DNA of 51,945 nt from an uncultured Oscillospiraceae bacterium (GCA_934590325.1 CAKTOW010000014.1:1-51945); one strand, 5' to 3'; shown: positions 8,612-15,516, counted from the first letter of the stretch. Notes: generated by a model from the sequence alone, not told the origin. Numbers and translations: made by a program.

Positions 8612-9244
8612 TCATTCGCCCTCCCCGGCATCCATCCGGAACAGGTGCAGGCCCAGGGCTGCGTTGAACCCCGTGGCGGCGAACACGCTGCACCGCTCCA
8701 CCACGCCGAAGTACGCGGCGGGCACCAGCTTCATGCCCAGCGCTCCCACCAGCATCAGTCCCAGTGCTATCGCCGCGCAGATACCGTAGGAGCGGCATTC
8801 CCGGCTCCTGCCCCCTGCGGCGATGATGATACCCAGCGATACGATGGACAGCAGCACCACCACGGCGGTGACGGCCATGTGCATCACATCCTGGAACGCC
8901 CCGGCGTAGCCGCTGTCGCTGAGGGGGAACATCCGGTAGCCCACGGCGGAGACCCACTCCATCACCGCGAACAGATATACGCCCGTGCGCAGCAGCCGGG
9001 TCTTGCGCCCCTGTATGCCCACGCACACCACCGTGGCGCACACCACCTCGCAGGCGTTGTACAGTGCGCTCAGCTGGTTCCACAGCGCCAGGGACGGTGC
9101 GTTGGCCGCGCTCAGGTCGCTGACCGCCTGCGCCATCCAGCTGTACCCCGGGTAGGCCAGCGGCGCGCATACCACCGCCGCCGTGTAGGAGAGAAAGCTG
9201 ACGACACCCAGCAGCCCCAGCTTCTGTATCAATGGCTTTTTCAT
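8612..9244 (-). CDS. DUF998-family membrane protein
   Basis: A 210-residue integral membrane protein with six hydrophobic helices. The N-terminal LGLLGVVSFLSYTAAVVCAPLAYPGYSWMAQAVSDLSA matches the DUF998 pattern (YPGY...SDL). Function of the family is unknown. It is separated by ten bases from the upstream small membrane protein gene, so the pair is cotranscribed and may depend on the second TetR gene. No catalytic residues are apparent. Confidence 0.8.
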   Translation of the reverse strand: MKKPLIQKLGLLGVVSFLSYTAAVVCAPLAYPGYSWMAQAVSDLSAANAPSLALWNQLSALYNACEVVCATVVCVGIQGRKTRLLRTGVYLFAVMEWVSAVGYRMFPLSDSGYAGAFQDVMHMAVTAVVVLLSIVSLGIIIAAGGRSRECRSYGICAAIALGLMLVGALGMKLVPAAYFGVVERCSVFAATGFNAALGLHLFRMDAGEGE

Positions 9245-9254
9245 ACGCTCCGCC

Positions 9255-9665
9255 TCAGTGCAGCAGCCGCGCGATCTCCATGGTGGCGATCTTCAGCACC
9301 GCGCCCCCGGACATCAGCCAGAACCACGCCTGCCGCGCCTGCTGGCTCCTGGCGATGGGCGTGGCCACGGCGGCCGCGATGATCAGCAGCGCCCCGATGC
9401 ACCCCACGATAGTGGGCACACTCACCAGCGGGAACACCCCCGGCGCGCAGCTGCCGTCGATGGCGTGCTGTATGCTCTTGTCCAGTCCGTCCCGTGCCGC
9501 CGCGAAGCAGCACACCACCAGCCCGAACACCAGCAGCAGGGCGCTCCTGCGCCCCCAGAACTGCACCTCCGTCCGTGTGCAGAATGTCCACCCGATGAAC
9601 CCCAGCAGCGCCAGTATCATCAGTGTCGTCGCCGTTGTCACGGTGTTTCCGAAATACAGCTTCAT
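9255..9665 (-). CDS. Small membrane protein, unknown
   Basis: A 136-residue protein with four predicted membrane segments (about 8-28, 39-58, 78-105, 113-132) and a hydrophilic loop AARDGLDKSIQHAIDGSC between the second and third. I do not recognise a family. It sits between a TetR gene and a DUF998 gene on the same strand. A terminator-like hairpin overlapping the TetR stop codon may reduce read-through into it. Confidence 0.75.
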   Translation of the reverse strand: MKLYFGNTVTTATTLMILALLGFIGWTFCTRTEVQFWGRRSALLLVFGLVVCCFAAARDGLDKSIQHAIDGSCAPGVFPLVSVPTIVGCIGALLIIAAAVATPIARSQQARQAWFWLMSGGAVLKIATMEIARLLH

Positions 9666-9712
9666 GTCAAATACCTCTTTTCTTGTCTTTCCTGTTCTTG
9701 CTTATATTTCCG

Positions 9713-9752
9713 CAAAAAGCGCGGCGCTGACCACACCGCAGGTGGTCAGCGC
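9713..9752 (-). terminator. Terminator at the end of the second TetR gene
   Basis: On the minus strand GCGCTGACCAC, a seven-base loop and GTGGTCAGCGC form an 11-bp stem overlapping the TetR stop, then CGCGC and TTTTT. It could be a partial terminator between the regulator and its downstream membrane genes. Confidence 0.6.
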
Positions 9753-10387
9753 TGTGTCCGTTCTCTGCCGGTGTTTACCATCCGGAAGAACAGCCGCACG
9801 TGCTTCTCCAGTTTTTCCAGGCATTCCGCCTCCCGCTCCGGCTGCCGGTCGCATATCCCGATCAGCGTGATGACCGGCGCCACATACATCATGGCCAGCG
9901 TTTCAGGGTCCTGCTCCTGTATCTCTCCGGCGGCCATAAGGCTGCGGAATATCCCCGCGTGGTACGCCGTGATGCGCTCGATGTACCGCCGCGTGTACAG
10001 CGCCGCCAGCTCCGGCGACCGGAACTGCTCCAGCGTCATCATCTTCCGGAACCGCCGTATGCGCTCGTCGTGCAGTGAGTACTCGAATATCTGCCGCACC
10101 TTGTCGAACAGCGCCTCTGCCGTGATCTCCGTAAACACGTGTATATCCCGGGCGGCGTCCTGCACGTGTATGTCGATCTTACCCGTGTCCTTCTCATACC
10201 GCGCCGCCGTGGTCTCCACGATGGCGTCGAATATGGCGCGCTTCCCGGAGAAGTGGTTGTACAGCGACGGCGCCTTGATGCCCACCGCCTGCGCGATGTC
10301 GCCCACACTGACCGCGTCGTACCCGTTGGCGGAGAACAGCTCCAGCGCCTTGTCCAGGATCTTCTGCTTCGTATCCTCCTGCTTCAT
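9746..10387 (-). CDS. TetR/AcrR-family transcriptional regulator
   Basis: A 213-residue TetR-type regulator. The DNA-binding region is clear: DTKQKILDKALELFSANGYDAVSVGDIAQAVGIKAPSLYNHFSGKRAIFDAIVE (about 5-58). The C-terminal domain has no recognisable ligand signature. A perfect 20-bp palindrome lies 18 bases upstream of its start and is the likely operator. The gene heads a minus-strand group with two membrane proteins of unknown function; a small-molecule export or stress role is possible but not shown. GGGAGGTGCAGGC precedes the ATG. Confidence 0.9.
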   Translation of the reverse strand: MKQEDTKQKILDKALELFSANGYDAVSVGDIAQAVGIKAPSLYNHFSGKRAIFDAIVETTAARYEKDTGKIDIHVQDAARDIHVFTEITAEALFDKVRQIFEYSLHDERIRRFRKMMTLEQFRSPELAALYTRRYIERITAYHAGIFRSLMAAGEIQEQDPETLAMMYVAPVITLIGICDRQPEREAECLEKLEKHVRLFFRMVNTGRERTQR

Positions 10388-10404
10388 GCCTGCACCTCCC
10401 GTAA

Positions 10405-10424
10405 ACTAACTAATATTAGTTAGT
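10405..10424. promoter_or_regulatory. 20-bp perfect palindrome, operator of the second TetR gene
   Basis: ACTAACTAATATTAGTTAGT is its own reverse complement and lies immediately upstream of the TetR gene, as expected for an autoregulatory operator. Confidence 0.85.
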
Positions 10425-10484
10425 CGTATTGTAGCGCTGCACCCCTCATTTGTCAAGAGGGAAATTTGCCCCGCCCGCCCCCCC

Positions 10485-10513
10485 TTGACGGCCGCTCCTA
10501 TCCGCGGTACAAT
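10485..10513 (+). promoter_or_regulatory. Promoter of the RNHCP transcript
   Basis: TTGACG, a 17-base spacer and TACAAT. Transcription would start near 10520, leaving a leader of about 150 bases before the RNHCP gene. Confidence 0.8.
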
Positions 10514-10560
10514 ACCACCATCCGGAGCACCGGAAAATTCTACTCTGTAAGGAGAACTTT

Positions 10561-10599
10561 TTGAAACTGACTACCCTGACACTGGAGCGTGTGGCCTGA
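10561..10599 (+). CDS. Putative 12-residue leader peptide
   Basis: A TTG codon six bases after AAGGAG opens a frame MKLTTLTLERVA that ends in TGA. The strong RBS, the position in the leader and the alternative stems directly downstream make a regulatory uORF plausible. The start is non-ATG and the composition (three Leu, three Thr) is not extreme, so this is tentative. Confidence 0.4.
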   Translation: MKLTTLTLERVA

Positions 10600-10665
10600 C
10601 CGGGAGGTCTGGCAAATCTGTTACACGCCATTCCTCCCGGAGCTTGGACACATCTTCAGGAGGAA
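10600..10665 (+). promoter_or_regulatory. Mutually exclusive stems around the RNHCP Shine-Dalgarno
   Basis: CCGGGAGG (10600-10607), directly after the uORF stop, pairs perfectly with CCTCCCGG (10633-10640). The overlapping TTCCTCC (10631-10637) is instead perfectly complementary to GGAGGAA (10659-10665), the ribosome binding site of the RNHCP gene. Only one pairing can form at a time. Confidence 0.5.
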
Positions 10666-10670
10666 ACACC

Positions 10671-11096
10671 ATGAACCGTGAAAACAAACGGAAGACCTTT
10701 GAAAAAGGCTACTACAAGACCCATCCCTGCAATGACACCTTCACCTGCAAGGTCTGCGGCCGCCTGTGCACCCCGCAGAACGCCGGCAGCGACCACCGCA
10801 ACCACTGCCCCAACTGCCTCTCCAGCCTCCACGTGGACATCGAGCCCGGCGACCGGGCGTCCGACTGCGGCGGCATCATGGAGCCCATCGCGGTCTGGGT
10901 GCGCCGGAACGGCGAGTGGGCCACCATCCACCGCTGCAGGCGCTGCGGCACCCTCAGCTCCAACCGCGTGGCCGCGGACGACAACCCCATGAAACTCATG
11001 TCCATCGCCATGAAGCCCCTGTGCGAGCCCCCGTTTCCGCTGGAGCGCATCGAGGAGCTGACCGCCCTTATGGCCGGCGATGGCAGAATAAAGTAG
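10671..11096 (+). CDS. RNHCP-domain protein
   Basis: A 141-residue cysteine-rich protein with the signature RNHCP at about 42-46. Likely zinc ligands are CKVCGRLC, HCPNC and, later, CRRCGTLSSNR, giving two treble-clef-like knuckles. The family is small, conserved and of unknown biochemical function; a nucleic-acid or ribosome-associated role is often supposed but unproven. The ATG at 10671 follows AGGAGGAAACACC. It has its own promoter, a leader of about 150 bases with possible translational control, and a strong terminator, so it is a single-gene unit. Confidence 0.88.
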   Translation: MNRENKRKTFEKGYYKTHPCNDTFTCKVCGRLCTPQNAGSDHRNHCPNCLSSLHVDIEPGDRASDCGGIMEPIAVWVRRNGEWATIHRCRRCGTLSSNRVAADDNPMKLMSIAMKPLCEPPFPLERIEELTALMAGDGRIK

Positions 11097-11100
11097 CCCC

Positions 11101-11150
11101 AACAGAAACGAAGAGACACACTTTTGTGTGTCTCTTTGTTTCTGTTTTGC
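11101..11150 (+). terminator. Terminator of the RNHCP gene
   Basis: A 21-bp stem (one G-U) with loop TTTT, arms 11101-11121 and 11126-11146, ending in a T-rich tract. Confidence 0.85.
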
Positions 11151-11269
11151 TGTGTATGTATGATGCAGCAGAAGTGGGAACTCCCGTATACCGCAAGGAA
11201 GGGGGAGTGTGAGGGGGGAACCTTTGACGGGTTCCCCCACTCGCGTTCAGTCACCCGCCCGCAGGCGAC

Positions 11270-11290
11270 CACTTTTGCGTAGCAAAAGTG
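11270..11290. repeat. Short hairpin related to the large repeated element
   Basis: CACTTTTGC, loop GTA, GCAAAAGTG: a perfect 9-bp stem. The bases after it (CTGCTCCAAAAAAGAAA) resemble the CAAAAAAGAAA that follows the last hairpin of the large elements near 29.1 and 40.4 kb. The rest of 11150-11270 shows no gene. Confidence 0.45.
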
Positions 11291-11295
11291 CTGCT

Positions 11296-11334
11296 CCAAA
11301 AAAGAAAGACACCCACATGGGTGTCTTTCTTTTT
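11296..11334 (-). terminator. Terminator of tmRNA
   Basis: A 19-bp perfect stem (arms 11296-11314 and 11319-11337, loop ACAT); the T-run on the minus strand is the A-run at 11298-11303. The 5' arm overlaps the mature CCA end. Confidence 0.85.
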
Positions 11335-11682
11335 TGGTGGAGCTGAGGGGAGTCGAACCCCTGTCCGAAAGCACTTCGACAGGACTTTCTCCGGGCGCAG
11401 TCAGGTTTCAACATTCCCTCCCTGCGCAGACACCGGACAGACTGCGCAGTTCAGTAGAGTCATAGTGCATGGGCGGGGCAACTCTTACCCGCCGCACGTC
11501 CGCCGCATAAACGACGCCTTCCCCGGCCTGCGGCCTCTCCGGTTCAGACGGCTGCCTTTAGTTAGGCAGCGACAGCAATACGATTGTTGTCAGTTAATTT
11601 TTAAGTTGCCCGTTTTATGGCGGTCAGGCGCCGCCGCCCGCTTATCCAGCCTCCACACCCCCGTCGAAACCGGTACAGCCCC
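11335..11682 (-). ncRNA. ssrA: Transfer-messenger RNA (tmRNA)
   Basis: A 348-base one-piece tmRNA that rescues stalled ribosomes by adding a degradation tag. The 5' end GGGGCTGTACCGGTTTCGAC pairs with the 3' acceptor ending CAGCTCC-ACCA, and the T-arm GGGGTTCGACTCCCC is present. The tag reading frame ends GAC AAC AAT CGT ATT GCT GTC GCT GCC TAA, giving a C-terminus DNNRIAVAA, typical of Firmicutes. The likely full tag is about 12 residues, (A)KLTDNNRIAVAA. The partner gene smpB lies 0.8 kb upstream on the same strand. The region just upstream carries tandem copies of the tmRNA start. Confidence 0.96.
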
Positions 11683-11817
11683 AAATATACGCTGAACGAA
11701 TCTTTCATGGGTATTTGTTCCAAATACCCGTGTCGAATCGGTGCAGCCCCAAATATACGCTGAACGAATCTTTCATGGGTATTTGTTCCCAATACCCATG
11801 TCGAATCGGTACAGCCC
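11676..11817 (-). repeat. Two 68-base direct repeats containing the tmRNA 5' end
   Basis: Unit 1 (11676-11743) and unit 2 (11744-11811) plus a final CAGCCC are nearly identical. On the minus strand each unit reads from a copy of the tmRNA start (GGGCTG.ACCGATTCGAC) through a hairpin (GGGTATT...AATACCC) and ATGAAAGATTCG to CGTATATTTG, ending at the next GGGGCTG. Differences in the hairpin are pairing-compatible. Confidence 0.85.
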
Positions 11818-11828
11818 GCAGGGGACAC

Positions 11829-11852
11829 GGCGGGGAGGGGAAGCTCCCCGCC
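11829..11852 (-). terminator. Hairpin after the cyclophilin gene
   Basis: GGCGGGGA and TCCCCGCC form an 8-bp GC stem just downstream of the cyclophilin stop. No T-run follows, so it may be a stabilising 3' hairpin. Confidence 0.4.
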
Positions 11853-11876
11853 GGTGTAAATGCTGTGAAATTCGTT

Positions 11877-12416
11877 TTATCTCCCGAAGGGATCGGCCAG
11901 CTTATCCGGCTCAGGATATTCCTCACCCTGGGTGTCCACGGTGACCTTCACCATGACCTGGTCCTTCTTGGGCTTGTTGGTCATCATGTTCCGGGGCTGG
12001 TTGGCGATGCGGTCCACCACATCCATGCCGTCCATCACGCAGCCAAAGGCGGCGTACTGTCCGTCCAGATGGGGCGCGTCCTTGTGCATGATGAAGAACT
12101 GGCTGCCGGCACTGTCCATAGGCTGCGCCCGGGCCATGCTCAGCACGCCCCGCGTGTGCCGCAGGTCGTTTTGCACGCCGTTGGCGGCGAACTCGCCCTT
12201 GATGCAGTAGCCGGGGCCGCCCATGCCGTTGCCGTCGGGGCAGCCGCCCTGGATCATAAAGCCGGGGATGACCCGGTGGAAGATCAGGCCGTCATAGTAC
12301 CCGGCGTTGGCCAGGGAGATGAAGTTGCGCACGCTCTGGGGTGCGATGTCGGGATACAGCTCGGCCACGATCTTGCCGCCGTCCTGCATCTCAAAGGTCA
12401 CGATAGGATTTGCCAT
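11877..12416 (-). CDS. Cyclophilin-type peptidyl-prolyl cis-trans isomerase
   Basis: A 179-residue cytoplasmic cyclophilin (no signal peptide). The catalytic core is clear: FHRVIPGFMIQGGCP (about 46-60, catalytic Arg in FHRV), GVLSMARAQPMDSAGSQFFIMH (about 90-111) and LDGQYAAFGCVMDGMDVVD. It catalyses proline isomerisation during protein folding. The start has a modest RBS (GAGGGAATCAAG). It follows smpB by 60 bases on the same strand and may be cotranscribed. The family name is certain; a specific symbol is not. Confidence 0.94.
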   Translation of the reverse strand: MANPIVTFEMQDGGKIVAELYPDIAPQSVRNFISLANAGYYDGLIFHRVIPGFMIQGGCPDGNGMGGPGYCIKGEFAANGVQNDLRHTRGVLSMARAQPMDSAGSQFFIMHKDAPHLDGQYAAFGCVMDGMDVVDRIANQPRNMMTNKPKKDQVMVKVTVDTQGEEYPEPDKLADPFGR

Positions 12417-12476
12417 CTTGATTCCCTCACTTTGTCATAAGGATATGCGCGCATTCCGCGCAAAGTCATACGATCC

Positions 12477-12947
12477 TCAGTACCCGCGGTTTTTCTCCCG
12501 CATGGCGCGGTCCATCTCCCGCTTGGCGTCCCGCTTGGCCACGGCCTCCCGCTTGTCGTAGGTCTTTTTGCCCTTGCACAGCCCCAGCTCCACCTTCACC
12601 CGGGAGTTCTTGAAGTACACCGACAGCGGTATCAGCGCGTAGCCCTCCTGCTTCTGCAGGTCGTGCAGCTTCCGTATCTCCCGCTTGTGCAGCAACAGCC
12701 GCTTGGGACGGTCCGGGTCGCGGTTGAAGATGTTCCCGTGGTCGTAGGGGGAGATGTGCAGGCTGTAGGCATACACCTCGCCGTCCTTGGCCACGCAGAA
12801 GGAGTCCTTCAGGTTCAGCGTGCCCGCCCGGACGGACTTGACCTCCGTGCCGAACAGCTCGATGCCCGCCTCGTAGCGATCCTCCACGAAGTAGTCGTGG
12901 TACGCCTTGCGGTTCTGCGCCGCGATCTTCACGCCGGACTTCTCCAT
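12477..12947 (-). CDS. smpB: SsrA-binding protein SmpB
   Basis: A 156-residue SmpB, the partner that delivers tmRNA to stalled ribosomes. Conserved segments include QNRKAYHDYFVEDRYEAGIELFGTEVKSVR (about 10-39), the GTLNLKDSF motif, HISPYDHGN and a basic, helical C-terminal tail (KRDAKREMDRAMREKNRGY). The start at 12947 is supported by GGAGG twelve bases upstream and by exact family length; the frame continues upstream without homology. ssrA is encoded 0.8 kb downstream on the same strand. Confidence 0.96.
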   Translation of the reverse strand: MEKSGVKIAAQNRKAYHDYFVEDRYEAGIELFGTEVKSVRAGTLNLKDSFCVAKDGEVYAYSLHISPYDHGNIFNRDPDRPKRLLLHKREIRKLHDLQKQEGYALIPLSVYFKNSRVKVELGLCKGKKTYDKREAVAKRDAKREMDRAMREKNRGY

Positions 12948-12979
12948 GGATGACGCCTCCTTCCTCTGATGTGAGTGGT

Positions 12980-13008
12980 AGTATACCACATTTTCCCCCT
13001 CCGCGCAA
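12980..13008 (-). promoter_or_regulatory. Promoter of smpB
   Basis: TTGCGC, a 17-base spacer ending TGTGG, and TATACT on the minus strand; an extended -10. Confidence 0.6.
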
Positions 13009-13082
13009 GGGGTATACAGGTCTGGCAATTCTGAACTTTCTGTGCTATACTCTACCCAAATAAAACACCGGGAGGTACCCCT

Positions 13083-13616
13083 ATGGACATGACCGAAAAG
13101 ACACTCTCCAGCCGCGAGGTATACCGCGGCCGCATCCTCCGCGTCCGCGAGGACGCCGTTCTCCTGCCCAACGGGCAGCAGGGCACGCGGGAGGTGGTGG
13201 AGCACCCCGGCGGCGTGGGCATCCTGGCCCTGGACGGCGGCGACGTCCTGCTGGTGCGCCAGTACCGCTACGCCTTCTCCCGCGTCCTCACCGAGATACC
13301 CGCCGGCAAGCGCGAGCCCGGCGAGGCCCCCTTCCTCACCGCCCAGCGTGAGCTCCGGGAGGAGATCGGCGCCGCGGCAGGGGAGTGGACGGACCTGGGC
13401 GCCCTCATCGCTTCCCCCGGCTGCTATGGCGAGACCCTGTACCTCTACCTGGCCCGGGAGCTGACCTTCGGCGCCGCCCACCCGGACGAGGACGAGTTTC
13501 TTGAGCCCCTCCGCGTCCCCTTCGACACCGCCGTGGCACAGTGCCTTAACGGCGAGCTTACCGACGCCAAGACCGTGGCCGCCATCCTGAAGGCGAAAAT
13601 CCTGCTGGGCCGGTAA
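13083..13616 (+). CDS. Nudix hydrolase, ADP-ribose pyrophosphatase type
   Basis: A 177-residue Nudix enzyme. The Nudix box G-KREPG-E-APFLTAQ-RE-L-REE-I-G (about 79-101) is complete. The preceding VRQYRYAF...EIPAGK and the following ASPGCYGETLYLYLA are characteristic of NudF-type ADP-ribose pyrophosphatases, which hydrolyse ADP-ribose to AMP and ribose-5-phosphate. GGGAGGTACCCCT precedes the ATG. It is divergent from smpB, with its own TGCTATACT extended -10 near 13045. Substrate is inferred from these subfamily motifs. Confidence 0.92.
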   Translation: MDMTEKTLSSREVYRGRILRVREDAVLLPNGQQGTREVVEHPGGVGILALDGGDVLLVRQYRYAFSRVLTEIPAGKREPGEAPFLTAQRELREEIGAAAGEWTDLGALIASPGCYGETLYLYLARELTFGAAHPDEDEFLEPLRVPFDTAVAQCLNGELTDAKTVAAILKAKILLGR

Positions 13617-13623
13617 ATTGCTC

Positions 13624-13652
13624 TTGTATTCTGCCCGGATTTCCGCTACAAT
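13624..13652 (+). promoter_or_regulatory. Promoter of the 84-residue membrane protein
   Basis: TTGTAT, 17 bases, TACAAT, ending 45 bases before the start codon. Confidence 0.7.
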
Positions 13653-13697
13653 CAAACCAGTGGGCGCGCCGCGCCCCAAGGGAGGAGAGAAACGCCA

Positions 13698-13952
13698 ATG
13701 TCCATGCAAACCAAGAAAAACGTCGCCATCGTCCTGCTGGTGCTGTCCATGCTGCTGTGGGTCATGCGTAAGCTGAACGTGCTGTACATCCCCGGCCTGT
13801 CCATGTTCCTGCTGGCGGGCTCCATGGTCATCGTGGGTATCATGATGTTCCAGCTGAAGCAGAAAAAGAAGCTGGGCGGCACCCTGATACTGGCCTTCGG
13901 CCTGTTCTGCGTCGTGGCCGGCATCATGGAGATCAAGGGCTATTTCGCGTAA
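13698..13952 (+). CDS. Small membrane protein, unknown
   Basis: An 84-residue protein with three hydrophobic segments (about 8-25, 32-53, 60-78) and a short lysine-rich cytoplasmic loop KQKKKLGG. GGGAGGAGAG lies upstream of the ATG. It has its own promoter and a terminator, so it is a real single gene. I do not recognise a family or function. Confidence 0.8.
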   Translation: MSMQTKKNVAIVLLVLSMLLWVMRKLNVLYIPGLSMFLLAGSMVIVGIMMFQLKQKKKLGGTLILAFGLFCVVAGIMEIKGYFA

Positions 13953-13965
13953 ACCGTATACCGAG

Positions 13966-13995
13966 CAGGGAGGTGGGTGTCCGCCTCCCTGTTTT
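13966..13995 (+). terminator. Terminator of the 84-residue membrane protein gene
   Basis: CAGGGAGGTGG and CCGCCTCCCTG (one G-U) with a short loop, followed by GTTTT. Confidence 0.8.
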
Positions 13996-14091
13996 CCGTC
14001 ATATCATCCAAAGCTGCCGTTTCTGATTTGTTCAAAATATAGAAATTCCGCGAACTCCCCGAAAAACCGTGCACGCCCCTGGTTTTGGTGC

Positions 14092-14158
14092 TATAATCAA
14101 TCCATCCATTAGGCAGGGCATGCCCTGCTCTCGCGTTTTAATTTGGAAAATTAAAACG
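14092..14158 (+). promoter_or_regulatory. Promoter and two-hairpin leader of surface protein 1
   Basis: Extended -10 TGC-TATAAT (14092-14097), then the 16-base perfect palindrome GCAGGGCATGCCCTGC (14113-14128), then a hairpin CGTTTTAATTT/AAATTAAAACG (14134-14158). The same order recurs near 24.05 and 27.01 kb with compensatory changes. The remainder of 13996-14201 holds no gene. Confidence 0.75.
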
Positions 14159-14201
14159 ACCCTGCCCTATGGAAATTTCACCTGAAAAAGGGGTAGAGAA
14201 A

Positions 14202-15410
14202 ATGAAGAAGTTATTGGCAATGCTCCTGGCGCTGGTCATGGCCCTCAGCGCCACCACCCTCTCCTGGGCGGACGAGAACAACTATGTGACCATCGATGGC
14301 TTGATCGATGAGAGCGGTGAGCTTATCCGCTATGACACGCTGACCGCTGCAGCCAAGGCATGGCGCGAGAGCAAGAATATCGTGACAAGCGGCAATACTT
14401 TTGGCGGCCATCCTGCGGATTTGACCGAGGTCGAGAGTATCGCCTGGACGATCCACGGCACAGTAGAGACTGGTGATGGTGCCGGGGTCGTAGGCAGTAA
14501 TGGCGCAGGTGATTCGATTTTTGGCGGCGGCTATTTCACCCCTGCTGTTACGGTAAAAAGTGTGACTGTCAAGGGCGTTGACAACGCGAAGGTCGCAAAG
14601 ACCGGTGACAATGACTATCGCGTTTCTGCTGCAGCACAGAGTGTCACTTACGAGGGTATTACATTCGTCGATACCGTCAGGATCGACAGCAACCCGGCGA
14701 ACCTGGCTTTCAATAACTGCAAGTTTGAAGCTGGACTCAGAATGCCGCACTCTGCTGCAGGGGCCAATGTGACGGTCGACAATTGCAAGCTTTCCGGAAA
14801 TGCGGCCGGCTATGCTGTTTTTGTACAGGGCACGATGGCGAGTTTCAAAATTGCTAACAGCACAATATCCAACTGCCAGCGCGGCATAAACATCCAGGCC
14901 GGGAATGATGCCGTTGTCACCATCGGCAACAATACTATCAGCGATTTGACTGATGCGAATAAGGGGTCTGCCATCCAGCTGACCAGCGGTAAGACCTTTA
15001 CCGTCACAAATAACACCATTTCCAATGCACCGGCCAATGCGTTCCGCATTTATGAAAATTGCCCCGCGGAGTCCATTACTATTAACAATAATACCATCAG
15101 CGCGAAATACCTGTGCTGGAATCAGGGGTATGACATGAGCAAGGTCAGCTCTGCGGATAATACCTGCAGCATCGAGGTGCCAGGTGCTTGTGCTGTCGGC
15201 GGGAATGAAATTGCACAGAGTGATTTCACCATCAATGTCAAGACCGTCACTCCGCCCCGCTACTACTACAACTCCACGACCACCACGGCCACCAAGGACG
15301 ATGCCAAGACCAGCAGCCCCAAGACCTTTGACGCGGGCATGGGTATCTACGCCCTGACCGCCGTTCTCTCCGTCACCGGCATGGCTTACGTGGGCAAGAA
15401 GAAGTTCTGA
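14202..15410 (+). CDS. Secreted surface protein 1, right-handed beta-helix type
   Basis: A 402-residue secreted protein: signal peptide MKKLLAMLLALVMALS...SWA (cleavage near 24). Residues about 110-330 contain repeated short strands with Asn-rich turns (VTVDNCKLSGN, FKIANSTISNC, VTIGNNTISDL, FTVTNNTISNA, ITINNNTISA), the pattern of a right-handed parallel beta-helix. The C-terminus has a low-complexity linker PRYYYNSTTTT, then SPKTFD, a hydrophobic stretch and GKKKF, resembling a cell-wall sorting signal. ATG at 14202 is chosen for the signal peptide, with AGGGG upstream. Ends match the genes at 24156 and 27115; the middle differs. Ligand unknown; AT-richer codon use than neighbours in the centre. 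Confidence 0.88.
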   Translation: MKKLLAMLLALVMALSATTLSWADENNYVTIDGLIDESGELIRYDTLTAAAKAWRESKNIVTSGNTFGGHPADLTEVESIAWTIHGTVETGDGAGVVGSNGAGDSIFGGGYFTPAVTVKSVTVKGVDNAKVAKTGDNDYRVSAAAQSVTYEGITFVDTVRIDSNPANLAFNNCKFEAGLRMPHSAAGANVTVDNCKLSGNAAGYAVFVQGTMASFKIANSTISNCQRGINIQAGNDAVVTIGNNTISDLTDANKGSAIQLTSGKTFTVTNNTISNAPANAFRIYENCPAESITINNNTISAKYLCWNQGYDMSKVSSADNTCSIEVPGACAVGGNEIAQSDFTINVKTVTPPRYYYNSTTTTATKDDAKTSSPKTFDAGMGIYALTAVLSVTGMAYVGKKKF

Positions 15411-15477
15411 ACCCTGATTTCAACGGCGGCAGCCGTCCCATCACCGGGGCGGCGCTCCCCAGGCCGCCGCTGGATAT

Positions 15478-15511
15478 AAAAAAAGAGACAGGCTCCGCCT
15501 GTCTCTTTTTT
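15478..15511. terminator. Bidirectional terminator, surface protein 1 and khpA
   Basis: GAGACAGGC, loop TCC, GCCTGTCTC flanked by A and T runs. The same terminator and about 60 bases before it recur after the gene at 27115. Confidence 0.9.
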
Positions 15512-15516
15512 CGTTG

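Noticed and set aside
11676..11817. CRISPR array
   Set aside because: The 68-base units are contiguous, without spacers, and contain tmRNA start sequence; no cas gene is present.
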